From G963663315 sp965214205 (GTDB lineage Bacteria; Pseudomonadota; Gammaproteobacteria; Arenicellales; Poriferihabitantaceae): a stretch of 64,000 bases of DNA. Shown here one piece after another: positions 26,164-34,073 of the stretch. The notes below the pieces were generated by a model. The model saw nothing but the letters and a program-made list of their open reading frames with translations, did no database searches and was not told the origin of the DNA. Both the position numbers and the translations under genes were made by a program. Numbering within the stretch: the stretch's first letter is position 1; the number at the start of each line of letters is the position of its first letter. The stretch covers positions 2,170,001 through 2,234,000 of the forward strand of contig OZ243941.1 of the NCBI GenBank assembly GCA_965214205.1, read 5' to 3'.

Positions 26164-27164
26164 TCGTATTGTTCCTTGTATTTGCGGACCACTCTCAATG
26201 CAATGACATTGAGGACCAGGGTGATGGCGAACAGGGTCAGTCCCAACGCGAACGCCGCCAGGGTTTTCGGACTGTCGAATTCCTGATCCCCGATCAACAG
26301 GGTGACGATCTGCACGGTAACGGTGGTGACCGACTCGAACGGATTGGCAGTCAGATTCGCCGCCAGTCCCGCCGCCATCACCACGATCATGGTTTCCCCG
26401 ATCGCGCGTGAAACCGCCAGCAGAATGCTGCCGACGATACCCGGTAGCGCGGCCGGCAGGACAACCCTGCGGATCGTCTCCGAGCGGGTCGCTCCGAGTC
26501 CATAAGAACCGTCACGCAATTCCTGGGGCACGGCGTTGATTACATCATCCGACAGCGACGACACGAAGGGCAGAATCATGACACCCATTACCACCCCGGC
26601 CGCCAGAGCACTTTCGCTGGAAACACTCATGCCGAAGGATTCGAGTGAATTGCGGATCAACGGCGCCACCGTCAAAGCGGCGAAAAAACCGTAAACCACA
26701 GTTGGAATGCCGGCCAGAATCTCAAGCAGGGGCTTGCCGAATGTCCGTATGTGCCGGTTGGCGTATTCCGACAGGTAAATGGCCGACATCAACCCGAATG
26801 GCACCGCAATGAACATCGCGATTATGGTAATCAGGAAGGTCCCGGCGAACAGGGGAACAGCTCCGAACGCGCCGGATGATCCCACCTGATCGGAACGAAT
26901 AGCGGTCTGGGGGGACCACTCCAGACCAAACAGAAAGTCGGTGATCGGAACAACTTTGAAAAACCGGATGGACTCAAACAACACCGACAGGACGATACCG
27001 ACCGTGGTCAGGATGGCGATGCTGGTACAGGCAATCAGAAAAGTCTTGATCACCCTTTCAACCCGGTTCCTTAACGCCCGGTTCTTCCTGGCCAGGCTCA
27101 ATGCGACCAGCATCAGGCACGGAGCCAGGACGAAAAACACGAAAAGCAGCGACAGAATGTTCAT
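26160..27164 (-). CDS. pstC: Phosphate ABC transporter permease PstC
   Basis: A 334-residue PstC permease. The N-terminal helix (NILSLLFVFFVLAPCLMLVAL) is followed by a basic cytoplasmic stretch, a second helix near residue 45, a periplasmic loop, and the permease core from ~100 (PLFAGTFLITIIAMFIAVPFG) with the EAA loop LRDGSYGLGATRSETIRRVV near 220. SRAIGETMIVVMAAG is typical of the family. It starts 84 bp after pstS, beyond a terminator, so its expression should depend on partial read-through or a second promoter. The stop overlaps pstA. Confidence 0.94.
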   Translation of the reverse strand: MNILSLLFVFFVLAPCLMLVALSLARKNRALRNRVERVIKTFLIACTSIAILTTVGIVLSVLFESIRFFKVVPITDFLFGLEWSPQTAIRSDQVGSSGAFGAVPLFAGTFLITIIAMFIAVPFGLMSAIYLSEYANRHIRTFGKPLLEILAGIPTVVYGFFAALTVAPLIRNSLESFGMSVSSESALAAGVVMGVMILPFVSSLSDDVINAVPQELRDGSYGLGATRSETIRRVVLPAALPGIVGSILLAVSRAIGETMIVVMAAGLAANLTANPFESVTTVTVQIVTLLIGDQEFDSPKTLAAFALGLTLFAITLVLNVIALRVVRKYKEQYE

Positions 27165-27188
27165 TTAACTGTGTTTTTCCTGTTTCTC

Positions 27189-27223
27189 AAAAAAAAGCGG
27201 CCACCCTGAAATCCGGTGGCCGC
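27189..27223 (-). terminator. Intrinsic terminator after pstS
   Basis: On the minus strand the stem GCGGCCACC/GGTGGCCGC (9 bp, 9-base loop; plus-strand arms 27197-27205 and 27215-27223) is followed by eight T residues (plus-strand A-run 27189-27196). This is a textbook rho-independent terminator 25 bp beyond the pstS stop, expected to make pstS transcripts more abundant than pstCAB-phoU. Confidence 0.9.
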
Positions 27224-27248
27224 ATGATACACTGATGCGAAGTATATA

Positions 27249-28289
27249 TCACATTTGAAGTGGAGTCAGGTTAGCCGTATCGGATCGGAATTTTTCTCTT
27301 TCGCTGGTCGGCATCGGGATCAGCCCCTTGTCCACCAGATAGCCTTCTTCTCCAAAAGCCGCTTCGTCCGTAAACTCCGCCATGAATTCGGCAATACCCG
27401 GAGTCAGGCCGACATGCGCTTTTTTGGCATAGAAATAAAGCGGACGTGAAACCGGATATGAACCATCCGCAATGGCCTCGAACTCAGGCGGAACACCGTC
27501 AATCATCGAACCCTGGATGACGTCCGAGTTCTGGTCCAGAAAGCTGAAACCGAACACGCCGAGCGCCTTTTCGTTTTCCCGCAGCTTTTGCACGATCAGG
27601 TTGTCGTTTTCCCCGGCCTCCACATAAGCCCCGTCTTCACGAACGGTATGGCAAAGCGCCTTGTACCTGTTTTTGTCCTTCTTTTTCAGAGCCTTGATCC
27701 AGTCGAACGACTTGCAGCCGCCTTCCAGAGCAAGCTCGGCAAAGGCGTCGCGGGTGCCCGATGTGGGAGGCGGCCCCAGCACTTCTATTTCCGAATCCGG
27801 CAACGCCGCGTTGACCTCTTTCCAGGTGGAATAAGGGTTCGGTACGGTGGACTCGCTGCCATCCGGATTCGGAACGTCTTTGGCCAGCGCCAGGAAAATA
27901 TCCCTCAGGGTCAATTCCAGTTGGTCAACCTCGCTGGAATTACCCAGTACGATGCCATCGTAACCGACCTTGACTTCGATCACGTCTTTCACGCCATTGG
28001 CCTGGCACTTTTCGAATTCCGAAGACTTGATTCGACGGGACGAATTGGTAATATCCGGGTGCGATTCCCCCACTCCGGCGCAAAACAGCTTCATGCCGCC
28101 GCCCGAACCGGTTGATTCGATAATGGGGGTCTTGAATCCGCTGATTCTACCGAATCTTTCCGCCACCACCGTCGCGAACGGATAAACTGTCGATGATCCG
28201 ACAATCTGGATATAATCGCGGGAAGCCTGGGCAGAACCCGTACCAGCGATAACGGTTGCCAAAGCGACCGGGATAACACTTCTTAACAT
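27249..28289 (-). CDS. pstS: Phosphate ABC transporter substrate-binding protein PstS
   Basis: A 346-residue periplasmic phosphate-binding protein. Signal peptide: MLRSVIPVALATVIAGTGSAQA, with cleavage likely before SRDYIQIVGSSTVYPFA. The GSSTVYPF motif and STGSGGGMKLFCAG form the phosphate site, and GPPTSGTRDAFAELALEGGC is the third contact region. The mature protein has two Cys-bearing loops (QANGVKD preceded by Cys; ALCHTVRED). The ATG at 28289 has GGAGG 6 bases upstream. Its promoter is predicted in the 28343-28435 element (TTTATA, 17 bp, CATAAT on the minus strand), and a strong terminator follows the gene. Confidence 0.96.
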   Translation of the reverse strand: MLRSVIPVALATVIAGTGSAQASRDYIQIVGSSTVYPFATVVAERFGRISGFKTPIIESTGSGGGMKLFCAGVGESHPDITNSSRRIKSSEFEKCQANGVKDVIEVKVGYDGIVLGNSSEVDQLELTLRDIFLALAKDVPNPDGSESTVPNPYSTWKEVNAALPDSEIEVLGPPPTSGTRDAFAELALEGGCKSFDWIKALKKKDKNRYKALCHTVREDGAYVEAGENDNLIVQKLRENEKALGVFGFSFLDQNSDVIQGSMIDGVPPEFEAIADGSYPVSRPLYFYAKKAHVGLTPGIAEFMAEFTDEAAFGEEGYLVDKGLIPMPTSEREKFRSDTANLTPLQM

Positions 28290-28342
28290 GGAATACCTCC
28301 ACAGTTAGTTGATCAATTAAGTAAAGTAGTTTGGTAAGTGGC

Positions 28343-28435
28343 AGATTATGCAGTGGGCAAAAAACCATATAAAACGATATAAATTGATATATATATCTTT
28401 TTATATGATGTACATATCCAGAATACCGACACATG
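28343..28435. promoter_or_regulatory. Shared bidirectional regulatory element, copy B (pstS / arsR-methyltransferase)
   Basis: This is the second copy of the element at 22042-22130. Toward pstS (minus strand): TTTATA (28373-28368), a 17-bp spacer and CATAAT (28350-28345), in exactly the same arrangement as the glnK promoter. The tandem 10-bp plus-strand units are TATAAAACGA (28368-28377), TATAAATTGA (28378-28387) and TATATATATC (28388-28397). The conserved blocks AGATTATGCAG, TCTTTTTATAT and AGAATACCGAC (GGAATACCGAC in copy A) occur in the same order in both copies. On the plus strand a TATGAT at 28404-28409 matches the position of TATAAT in copy A. Confidence 0.75.
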
Positions 28436-29395
28436 AGACCTTTGCTTACAGCGCTTCGCGCCACCGCTGAAATCACTCGATTACGCATACTGTCGGTTCT
28501 GTGTGACAGCGAGTTGACCGTTTCCGAGTTAATGGAGATACTGGAACAGAGCCAACCACGAGTCAGCCGCCATCTGAAACTACTGTGTGACGCCGGATTG
28601 GTGCAGCGTTACCCGGAAGGCGCATGGGTCTTTCACCGGCTCACAGATAGCGGGAAAATGGCTGAATTGATCTCATCTGCTCTGGACCTGATTGACAAGC
28701 AGGATACCGATATTACCCGCGATCAGCAAAAACTGCAAAAAATCAAAAGTCGGAATGCAGCAATGGCCGCAGAATATTTCAGCAAAAATGCGGCGGAATG
28801 GGATACCATACGAAGACTCGCGATACCGGATAGTTATGTTGAGAAAAAGCTGATTGATTGTCTGGAGATCGAGCGCCCCGACCTGTTCCTTGATCTTGGC
28901 ACCGGAACCGGGAGAATACTCGAAATATTCTCCCCCTACATCAAAAAGGGAATCGGCATTGATATGACTCGGGAGATGCTGATGCTGGCCCGCTCTAACC
29001 TCGATACGGCAGGCGCCAGGAATTGCTCGGTGCGCCATCAGGACATCGGTAATCTGAGCCTTAAAGACAACTCTGTCGATGCCATCACCATCCATCAGGT
29101 ATTACATTACCTGGACAGGCCGGATGAGATTATCCGCGAAGCGGCCAGGGTATTGCGGGCGGGCGGGCAATTGATTGTCGTCGATTTTCTCCCCCATGAC
29201 CTCGAATTCTTAAGGGAAAAACATGCCCACCGCCGACTTGGAATATCCCCGCAGTCGATCTTGCAATGGGCGGAACATTGCGGCCTCAATCTGGTCTCCA
29301 CGGAGCATCTGTCGGCGACCGGGCCGGACCGGGACAGCCTCAGCATTGGTTTATGGAGTTTAAGGAAGCGGCCGACCCCGAAAACAATGATATGA
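28433..29395 (+). CDS. ArsR-family regulator fused to SAM-dependent methyltransferase
   Basis: A 320-residue two-domain protein. Residues ~1-90 are an ArsR-type winged helix (TRLRILSVLCDSELTVSELM; QSQPRVSRHLKLLCDAGLV). Residues ~110-310 form a class I methyltransferase with motif I LDLGTGTGRILE near 153, an acidic loop DMTREML and motif IV-like DAITIHQVLHYLDRP. Such fusions include SahR-like regulators of methionine and S-adenosylhomocysteine metabolism, where the domain senses SAM or SAH. Here it is divergent from pstS across the shared element. Its stop overlaps the prc start (ATGA), so it heads an operon with the protease, 2-phosphoglycerate-kinase-like and mutase genes. Confidence 0.88.
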   Translation: MRPLLTALRATAEITRLRILSVLCDSELTVSELMEILEQSQPRVSRHLKLLCDAGLVQRYPEGAWVFHRLTDSGKMAELISSALDLIDKQDTDITRDQQKLQKIKSRNAAMAAEYFSKNAAEWDTIRRLAIPDSYVEKKLIDCLEIERPDLFLDLGTGTGRILEIFSPYIKKGIGIDMTREMLMLARSNLDTAGARNCSVRHQDIGNLSLKDNSVDAITIHQVLHYLDRPDEIIREAARVLRAGGQLIVVDFLPHDLEFLREKHAHRRLGISPQSILQWAEHCGLNLVSTEHLSATGPDRDSLSIGLWSLRKRPTPKTMI

Positions 29396-31569
29396 TCGAA
29401 CCAGAAGCTTTAAAACCGCGACTCTCGACGATGATTCCCAAATGCCTTAAACTCCTGACAGCGTCAGGTCTCGCCTGCCTGCTCTACGTCAGTTCTTCCG
29501 CCTCCGTACTGAACGACCTCGAACAGACGGAATTTTCGGGGAGCCTGTCCACGCAGGCGACCATAACGACCCTGATCAATGCCCTCGTCAATACCCGGCA
29601 CTTTCATCAGGCCCCTCTTGATGACCGGTTTTCCGAGAAAATCCTGGATAACTACATCACGCGGCTGGACCCGGCAAAAAGTTATTTCCTGCAGGAGGAT
29701 ATCGACCAGATCGAAGCCCTGAAGCATGAATTCGACGACTACATCAGAAACAGCTTCCTGAAACCGGCCTACGCGATTTTCAGGATATATCGGGAAAGAG
29801 TGAATCAGCGGATCGAATTTGCCGTTGAAAGACTGAACCAGCCCTTCGATTTCACCCTTGACGAGGAATATCTGCTGGACCCCGATGACGCCCCCTGGGC
29901 ACAGAATATCGAGGAACTGAATGACCACTGGCGCAAGCGTATCAAAAACGACATGATCAACCTGCGCCTGTCTAAAAAGTCAGACGATGAGATCCGGGAA
30001 ATCCTGGCCAATCGGTACATTCATATCGCGCGAAGAACCAGGCAGTTGAAGAGTGAGGATGTATTCCAGGGTTTTATCAACTCCTGGCTTTCAGGCATCG
30101 AGCCCTATACCCTGTATCACTCCCCGCGGGGAGCCGAAAATTTCAATATCCAGATGCGGTTGTCGCTGGAGGGAATCGGCGCGGTCTTGCAGAGCGACAA
30201 TGAATTCACCGAGATCAGGAGAGTCATTCCCGGAGGACCCGCGGACCAGTCCGGAAAACTGGGCTCCGGGGACCGGATCATCGGGGTCGGACAGGAAAAC
30301 GCGGAGATCGTCGATGTCATCGGCTGGCGGCTCGACGATGTCGTGTCGCTGATCCGTGGACCGAAAGGTTCGACCGTCGCCCTGGAGGTCCTGCCTGCCG
30401 AAAATGGCCTGGACAGCGGATCGGAAACGATCTTTATCGTCCGGGATGAAATAAAACTGGAGGAACAGGCAGCAAACAGTCAGGTGATTGACATTCCCAC
30501 CGACAACGGGACTTCCAGGGTGGGCGTGATTCGATTGCCTTCGTTCTATACCGATTTCGATGGCAGGAATGTCAACAGCCCGGATTACCGAAGCACCACC
30601 CGCGATGTTAAAAAACTGCTGGCCGGGCTTGAACCGGAAAATACGGACGGCCTGATCATGGATTTACGGGGTAATGGCGGAGGCGCGCTCGACGAAGCCA
30701 TCTCATTGACCGGACTGTTCATTCGCAAAGGCCCGGTTGTCCAGGTCAAGTTCAGCGACGGCACCAAGATAGACCGCGATCCGGACCCGAAGATCATATA
30801 CGACGGCCCTCTCGTGGTGCTGGTGGATCGTCACAGCGCCAGCGCTTCTGAAATTTTCGCCGGGGCGATCCAGGATTATAATCGCGGACTGATCCTCGGC
30901 GAGCCGACCTTTGGCAAGGGCACCGTCCAGACTCTGGTCAACCTGAACCACCACCATGATTCGGATGTGGACCTCGGACAACTCAAAATGACCATTGCCC
31001 AGTTCTTCCGGGTCAACGGCGACAGCACCCAGTACCGCGGGGTCATCCCGGACATTACCTGGGATTTCAGTGAGATCAACGACCAGTCCGGTGAACGCGC
31101 GAATGACAACGCCATTCCCTGGCGCCGGATTGGAGCGGTCGCATTCGAGCCTTTTCGACACAGATCGGATTCCCGTTTGCTGGACCGGGTCATCTCCGAG
31201 CACCGCGATCGGGCAAAAGACGATCCCGAATTTACTTACTACCGGGAAGTGGACTCGATCAACCGGAGCATCCGGCAAATGAAAACGGTTCCCCTGTCCC
31301 AGGAGAAACGTCAGCAGTTGAGAGCGGCGCGGGACCAGAAGCGGCTTGATCTGGAAAACGCCCGGCGGACCGGATCCGGTCAAAAAGCCCTGCCAACGAT
31401 TGAATCGCTGGATGAGGACGAACCGGATCAACACAACAGCCTGGCAGAATCCGGTGACGCTTCCGGGAACCAGTCGGACCCGTTCCTGATCGAGGGCGCG
31501 AGAATATTGCTGGATTTCGAACGTTATACGAAGCTGTTCGGTAATCAGAATTCCTTGTCGGGCGGATAG
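29392..31569 (+). CDS. prc: Tail-specific (carboxy-terminal) protease Prc
   Basis: A 725-residue periplasmic S41-family protease (E. coli Prc/Tsp is 682). The ATG at 29392 overlaps the upstream stop as ATGA; a signal peptide follows (from residue ~14, CLKLLTASGLACLLYVSSSASV), so an ATG at 29431 is also possible. A PDZ domain lies near residues 195-290 (RVIPGGPADQSGKLGSGDRI). The Ser-Lys dyad is in DRHSASASEIFAGAIQ and EPTFGKGTVQTL. A helical C-terminal domain with an acidic tail completes it. It degrades or trims periplasmic proteins, including cell-wall hydrolases in E. coli. Confidence 0.93.
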   Translation: MIEPEALKPRLSTMIPKCLKLLTASGLACLLYVSSSASVLNDLEQTEFSGSLSTQATITTLINALVNTRHFHQAPLDDRFSEKILDNYITRLDPAKSYFLQEDIDQIEALKHEFDDYIRNSFLKPAYAIFRIYRERVNQRIEFAVERLNQPFDFTLDEEYLLDPDDAPWAQNIEELNDHWRKRIKNDMINLRLSKKSDDEIREILANRYIHIARRTRQLKSEDVFQGFINSWLSGIEPYTLYHSPRGAENFNIQMRLSLEGIGAVLQSDNEFTEIRRVIPGGPADQSGKLGSGDRIIGVGQENAEIVDVIGWRLDDVVSLIRGPKGSTVALEVLPAENGLDSGSETIFIVRDEIKLEEQAANSQVIDIPTDNGTSRVGVIRLPSFYTDFDGRNVNSPDYRSTTRDVKKLLAGLEPENTDGLIMDLRGNGGGALDEAISLTGLFIRKGPVVQVKFSDGTKIDRDPDPKIIYDGPLVVLVDRHSASASEIFAGAIQDYNRGLILGEPTFGKGTVQTLVNLNHHHDSDVDLGQLKMTIAQFFRVNGDSTQYRGVIPDITWDFSEINDQSGERANDNAIPWRRIGAVAFEPFRHRSDSRLLDRVISEHRDRAKDDPEFTYYREVDSINRSIRQMKTVPLSQEKRQQLRAARDQKRLDLENARRTGSGQKALPTIESLDEDEPDQHNSLAESGDASGNQSDPFLIEGARILLDFERYTKLFGNQNSLSGG

Positions 31570-31577
31570 CGCTAAAG

Positions 31578-32768
31578 ATGTCAAAACTGGTCGTTATCAA
31601 CCGGGAAGATGAAACGCGAGTCCCTTTTTTGCGGGGCATGCTAACCAAGTCGTTGCACCAGGCGGGGCTTGAATTCGTCAATGCCTACAATGTGGCCAGC
31701 GATATCCGGGACGAGTTCGAGGACTACGGCGAAGTGACTGCTGCCGAATTAAGGGAACGAATCGTGGAGATTCTGCGAGAGGACTATCCCGACGCCGTAC
31801 TGACCAGATATAAAAAGGAAGACATTACCAGAGAGAATATCCGCGTCATTGGCGGAGACGGCAACACCGATCCCTTTTCCCGGGGGGTTCATGTTGAAAG
31901 GCTGCAAAGCTGCGCCATCGAAATCGCGCAATGCAATGCGATCACCCGTCAGGTCCACAGTCATCTGGTCAGTACTAAAACGCGTGAAATCTCAACGCGA
32001 GACCTGACCGGACTGACTTACTCGGTCATCCGACAGCGCGTCGATCAAAAGCATGCCGACTATTACCTGCTGTGGAGATTTTTCCTGGAAAACAGCTATC
32101 CTCTGCTGCTGTTGATCGGAGGGGCGCCCGGCAGCGGTAAAAGCACCATCGCCACCGCGGTCGCAAACCGGCTCGGGGTTGTGCGAACCCAGTCTACCGA
32201 CATGCTGAGGGAAGTGATGCGCATCACGATTCCGGAAAAAATCTCCCCGGCCCTGCATACCTCTACCTTCAAGGCCGGCAAGGCGATAGACGTTCCCGAA
32301 GCCGACGTCAATACCGATGAACGTCTGTTATATGGATTCCAGATACAATCGAAGATGGTGGAAGTCGCTTGCGAAGCGGTCATACAGCGGGCCTTCAATG
32401 AAAATGTGTCGATGATCATGGAAGGAGTGCATGTCCGCCCTTCCCTGCTGGATCGAATTGATTCCAGGGAGGACACGGTGGTCGTGCCGGTATGTCTGGC
32501 CGTACTCGACAAGAAAAGGCTGAAGAGATTCATAAAAGGCCGTTCATCCGAAAACAAGCAGCGCAGGGCAAAACGGTATTTGCAGAACCTGGATGAAATC
32601 TGGCACCTGCAGACGGTGCTGCTGTCCGAGGCCGACAACGAAGACATCGAAATTCTCGATAACCACGACATTACAGAAACTTCGCTGGACATCATAAAAG
32701 TCATCACTCAAACCATAGCGACCCGATATCAGGGGGAAATCGAATCCCTCAGGAAGCGGTACACATGA
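31578..32768 (+). CDS. 2-phosphoglycerate kinase-like protein
   Basis: A 396-residue protein resembling archaeal 2-phosphoglycerate kinase (2PGK), which makes 2,3-bisphosphoglycerate from 2-phosphoglycerate and ATP. An ATP-cone-like N-terminal domain (about 1-90; TRVPFLRGMLTKSLHQAGL) precedes a P-loop kinase domain with LLLLIGGAPGSGKSTIATAV at 176-195 and a downstream MIMEGVHVRP strand. Plant homologues such as rice LPA1 influence phytic acid, so activity on other phosphorylated substrates is possible. It begins 8 bp after prc and lies 28 bp before an archaeal-type phosphoglycerate mutase gene, supporting a function around phosphoglycerates. Confidence 0.75.
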   Translation: MSKLVVINREDETRVPFLRGMLTKSLHQAGLEFVNAYNVASDIRDEFEDYGEVTAAELRERIVEILREDYPDAVLTRYKKEDITRENIRVIGGDGNTDPFSRGVHVERLQSCAIEIAQCNAITRQVHSHLVSTKTREISTRDLTGLTYSVIRQRVDQKHADYYLLWRFFLENSYPLLLLIGGAPGSGKSTIATAVANRLGVVRTQSTDMLREVMRITIPEKISPALHTSTFKAGKAIDVPEADVNTDERLLYGFQIQSKMVEVACEAVIQRAFNENVSMIMEGVHVRPSLLDRIDSREDTVVVPVCLAVLDKKRLKRFIKGRSSENKQRRAKRYLQNLDEIWHLQTVLLSEADNEDIEILDNHDITETSLDIIKVITQTIATRYQGEIESLRKRYT

Positions 32769-32796
32769 ACCGTAAGCTCAGGTTCAGGACACTGCA

Positions 32797-34071
32797 ATGT
32801 ACGATCCTCTAAAAGGTCTGATCATCATTCTCGACGGATTGGGAGACCGCCCGAATCAACATCTCGGCGGATTAACCCCTCTTGAGTATGCCAGAGCCCC
32901 GACACTGGACCAGTTGGCGAAACGCGGACAATCGGGACTGATGGATCCGCTGCTGCCAGGGCTGCCGGTGGATACCCATACCGGCGTCGGCATCCTGTTC
33001 GGGCTGCCTCCGCACGAGGCGGCCAATCTGTGCCGCGGGCCGATTGAAGCATCCGGAATCGGCCTGGATGCGAGACCGGGCGACCTGATGTTGCGCTGCA
33101 ATCTGGCAACCGTTGAAAAACGGGGCGATCAGTACCACATCCTTGACCGCCGGGCCGGCAGAATCAATCAGGAAGTCGATACACTCTGTGCGGCCCTTAA
33201 CGACATTCAGGTCGGGGATGGCATCACCGCGTCATTGCACCCCGCCACCGGGCATCGCTGTGTACTCAGATTGAGAGGACCCGCGCTCTCCGCCCGGGTC
33301 GGTGATACCGACCCCGGTGGCAAGCGCGTCGAAAGAAGGATTCTCGAATGCCACGCCGATACAGCCGCAGACCAGGACGCGGTCCGTGCCGCACAGGCCA
33401 TCAACCGGTTTGTCGAGCTGTCTCACCATATCCTGGACAGCCATCCGGTCAACCGTGAAAGAGTCAGGGCGGGAGAGTTGTCCGCCAACGCGGTCATCAC
33501 CCGCAGCGCCGGAATTCACCGGGAGTTGAGGAAACTGCACGCCTGCCGGAATTTGTCAGTGGCTGTCGTCGCCGGTGAGAGCACCATTACCGGATTGGGT
33601 CGACTGCTCGGTTATTCGACAATCAACGACCCCGCCTTCACTTCCCTGCCGGATACCGATCTCGACAAGAAGCTCAGCATGGGTCTGGAAGCTCTGCAAA
33701 CCCATGATCTGGCATACATTCATATCAAGGGCATGGACATCGCCGCGCACGACCGCGACCCGAAAGGCAAGGCGGACCTGATTGCGCGCTTCGATACCGC
33801 GCTTGGAAAACTGGATATCGATAATCTGGTGGTCGGGGTTTGCGCGGATCATTCCACCGATTCCCGTCTGGGAGAACACACCGGAGATCCGGTGCCAGTA
33901 ACCATTTACAGCCCCTTTGGCAGAAGGGACCGGGTTGAGCGGTATAACGAAACCGGATGTATTTCAGGTTCTCTCGGCAGAATAACCGCACAGGGCTTTC
34001 TGGTTTCGGTACTCGATGCGATGGGTTGCCTGTCCAATTTCAAGTCTTCCGAGATCGAGCTGTACCGCTGA
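32797..34071 (+). CDS. Archaeal-type cofactor-independent phosphoglycerate mutase (ApgM-like)
   Basis: A 424-residue alkaline-phosphatase-superfamily protein of the archaeal ApgM type, which interconverts 3- and 2-phosphoglycerate. Metal-binding motifs are LIIILDGLGDRP at the N-terminus, DIAAHDRDPKGK near 312, and CADHSTDSRLGEHTGDPVPV near 349. At the nucleophile region archaeal enzymes have a G-S-D-T-A-H motif, but here the sequence is LPVDTHTGVGILFG, with no Ser at the expected place; Thr may serve. RGPIEASGIGL fits the family. AGGA lies 8 bases before the ATG. It is probably co-transcribed with the 2PGK-like gene. Housekeeping glycolysis or a specialised role is open. Confidence 0.8.
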   Translation: MYDPLKGLIIILDGLGDRPNQHLGGLTPLEYARAPTLDQLAKRGQSGLMDPLLPGLPVDTHTGVGILFGLPPHEAANLCRGPIEASGIGLDARPGDLMLRCNLATVEKRGDQYHILDRRAGRINQEVDTLCAALNDIQVGDGITASLHPATGHRCVLRLRGPALSARVGDTDPGGKRVERRILECHADTAADQDAVRAAQAINRFVELSHHILDSHPVNRERVRAGELSANAVITRSAGIHRELRKLHACRNLSVAVVAGESTITGLGRLLGYSTINDPAFTSLPDTDLDKKLSMGLEALQTHDLAYIHIKGMDIAAHDRDPKGKADLIARFDTALGKLDIDNLVVGVCADHSTDSRLGEHTGDPVPVTIYSPFGRRDRVERYNETGCISGSLGRITAQGFLVSVLDAMGCLSNFKSSEIELYR

Positions 34072-34073
34072 AA

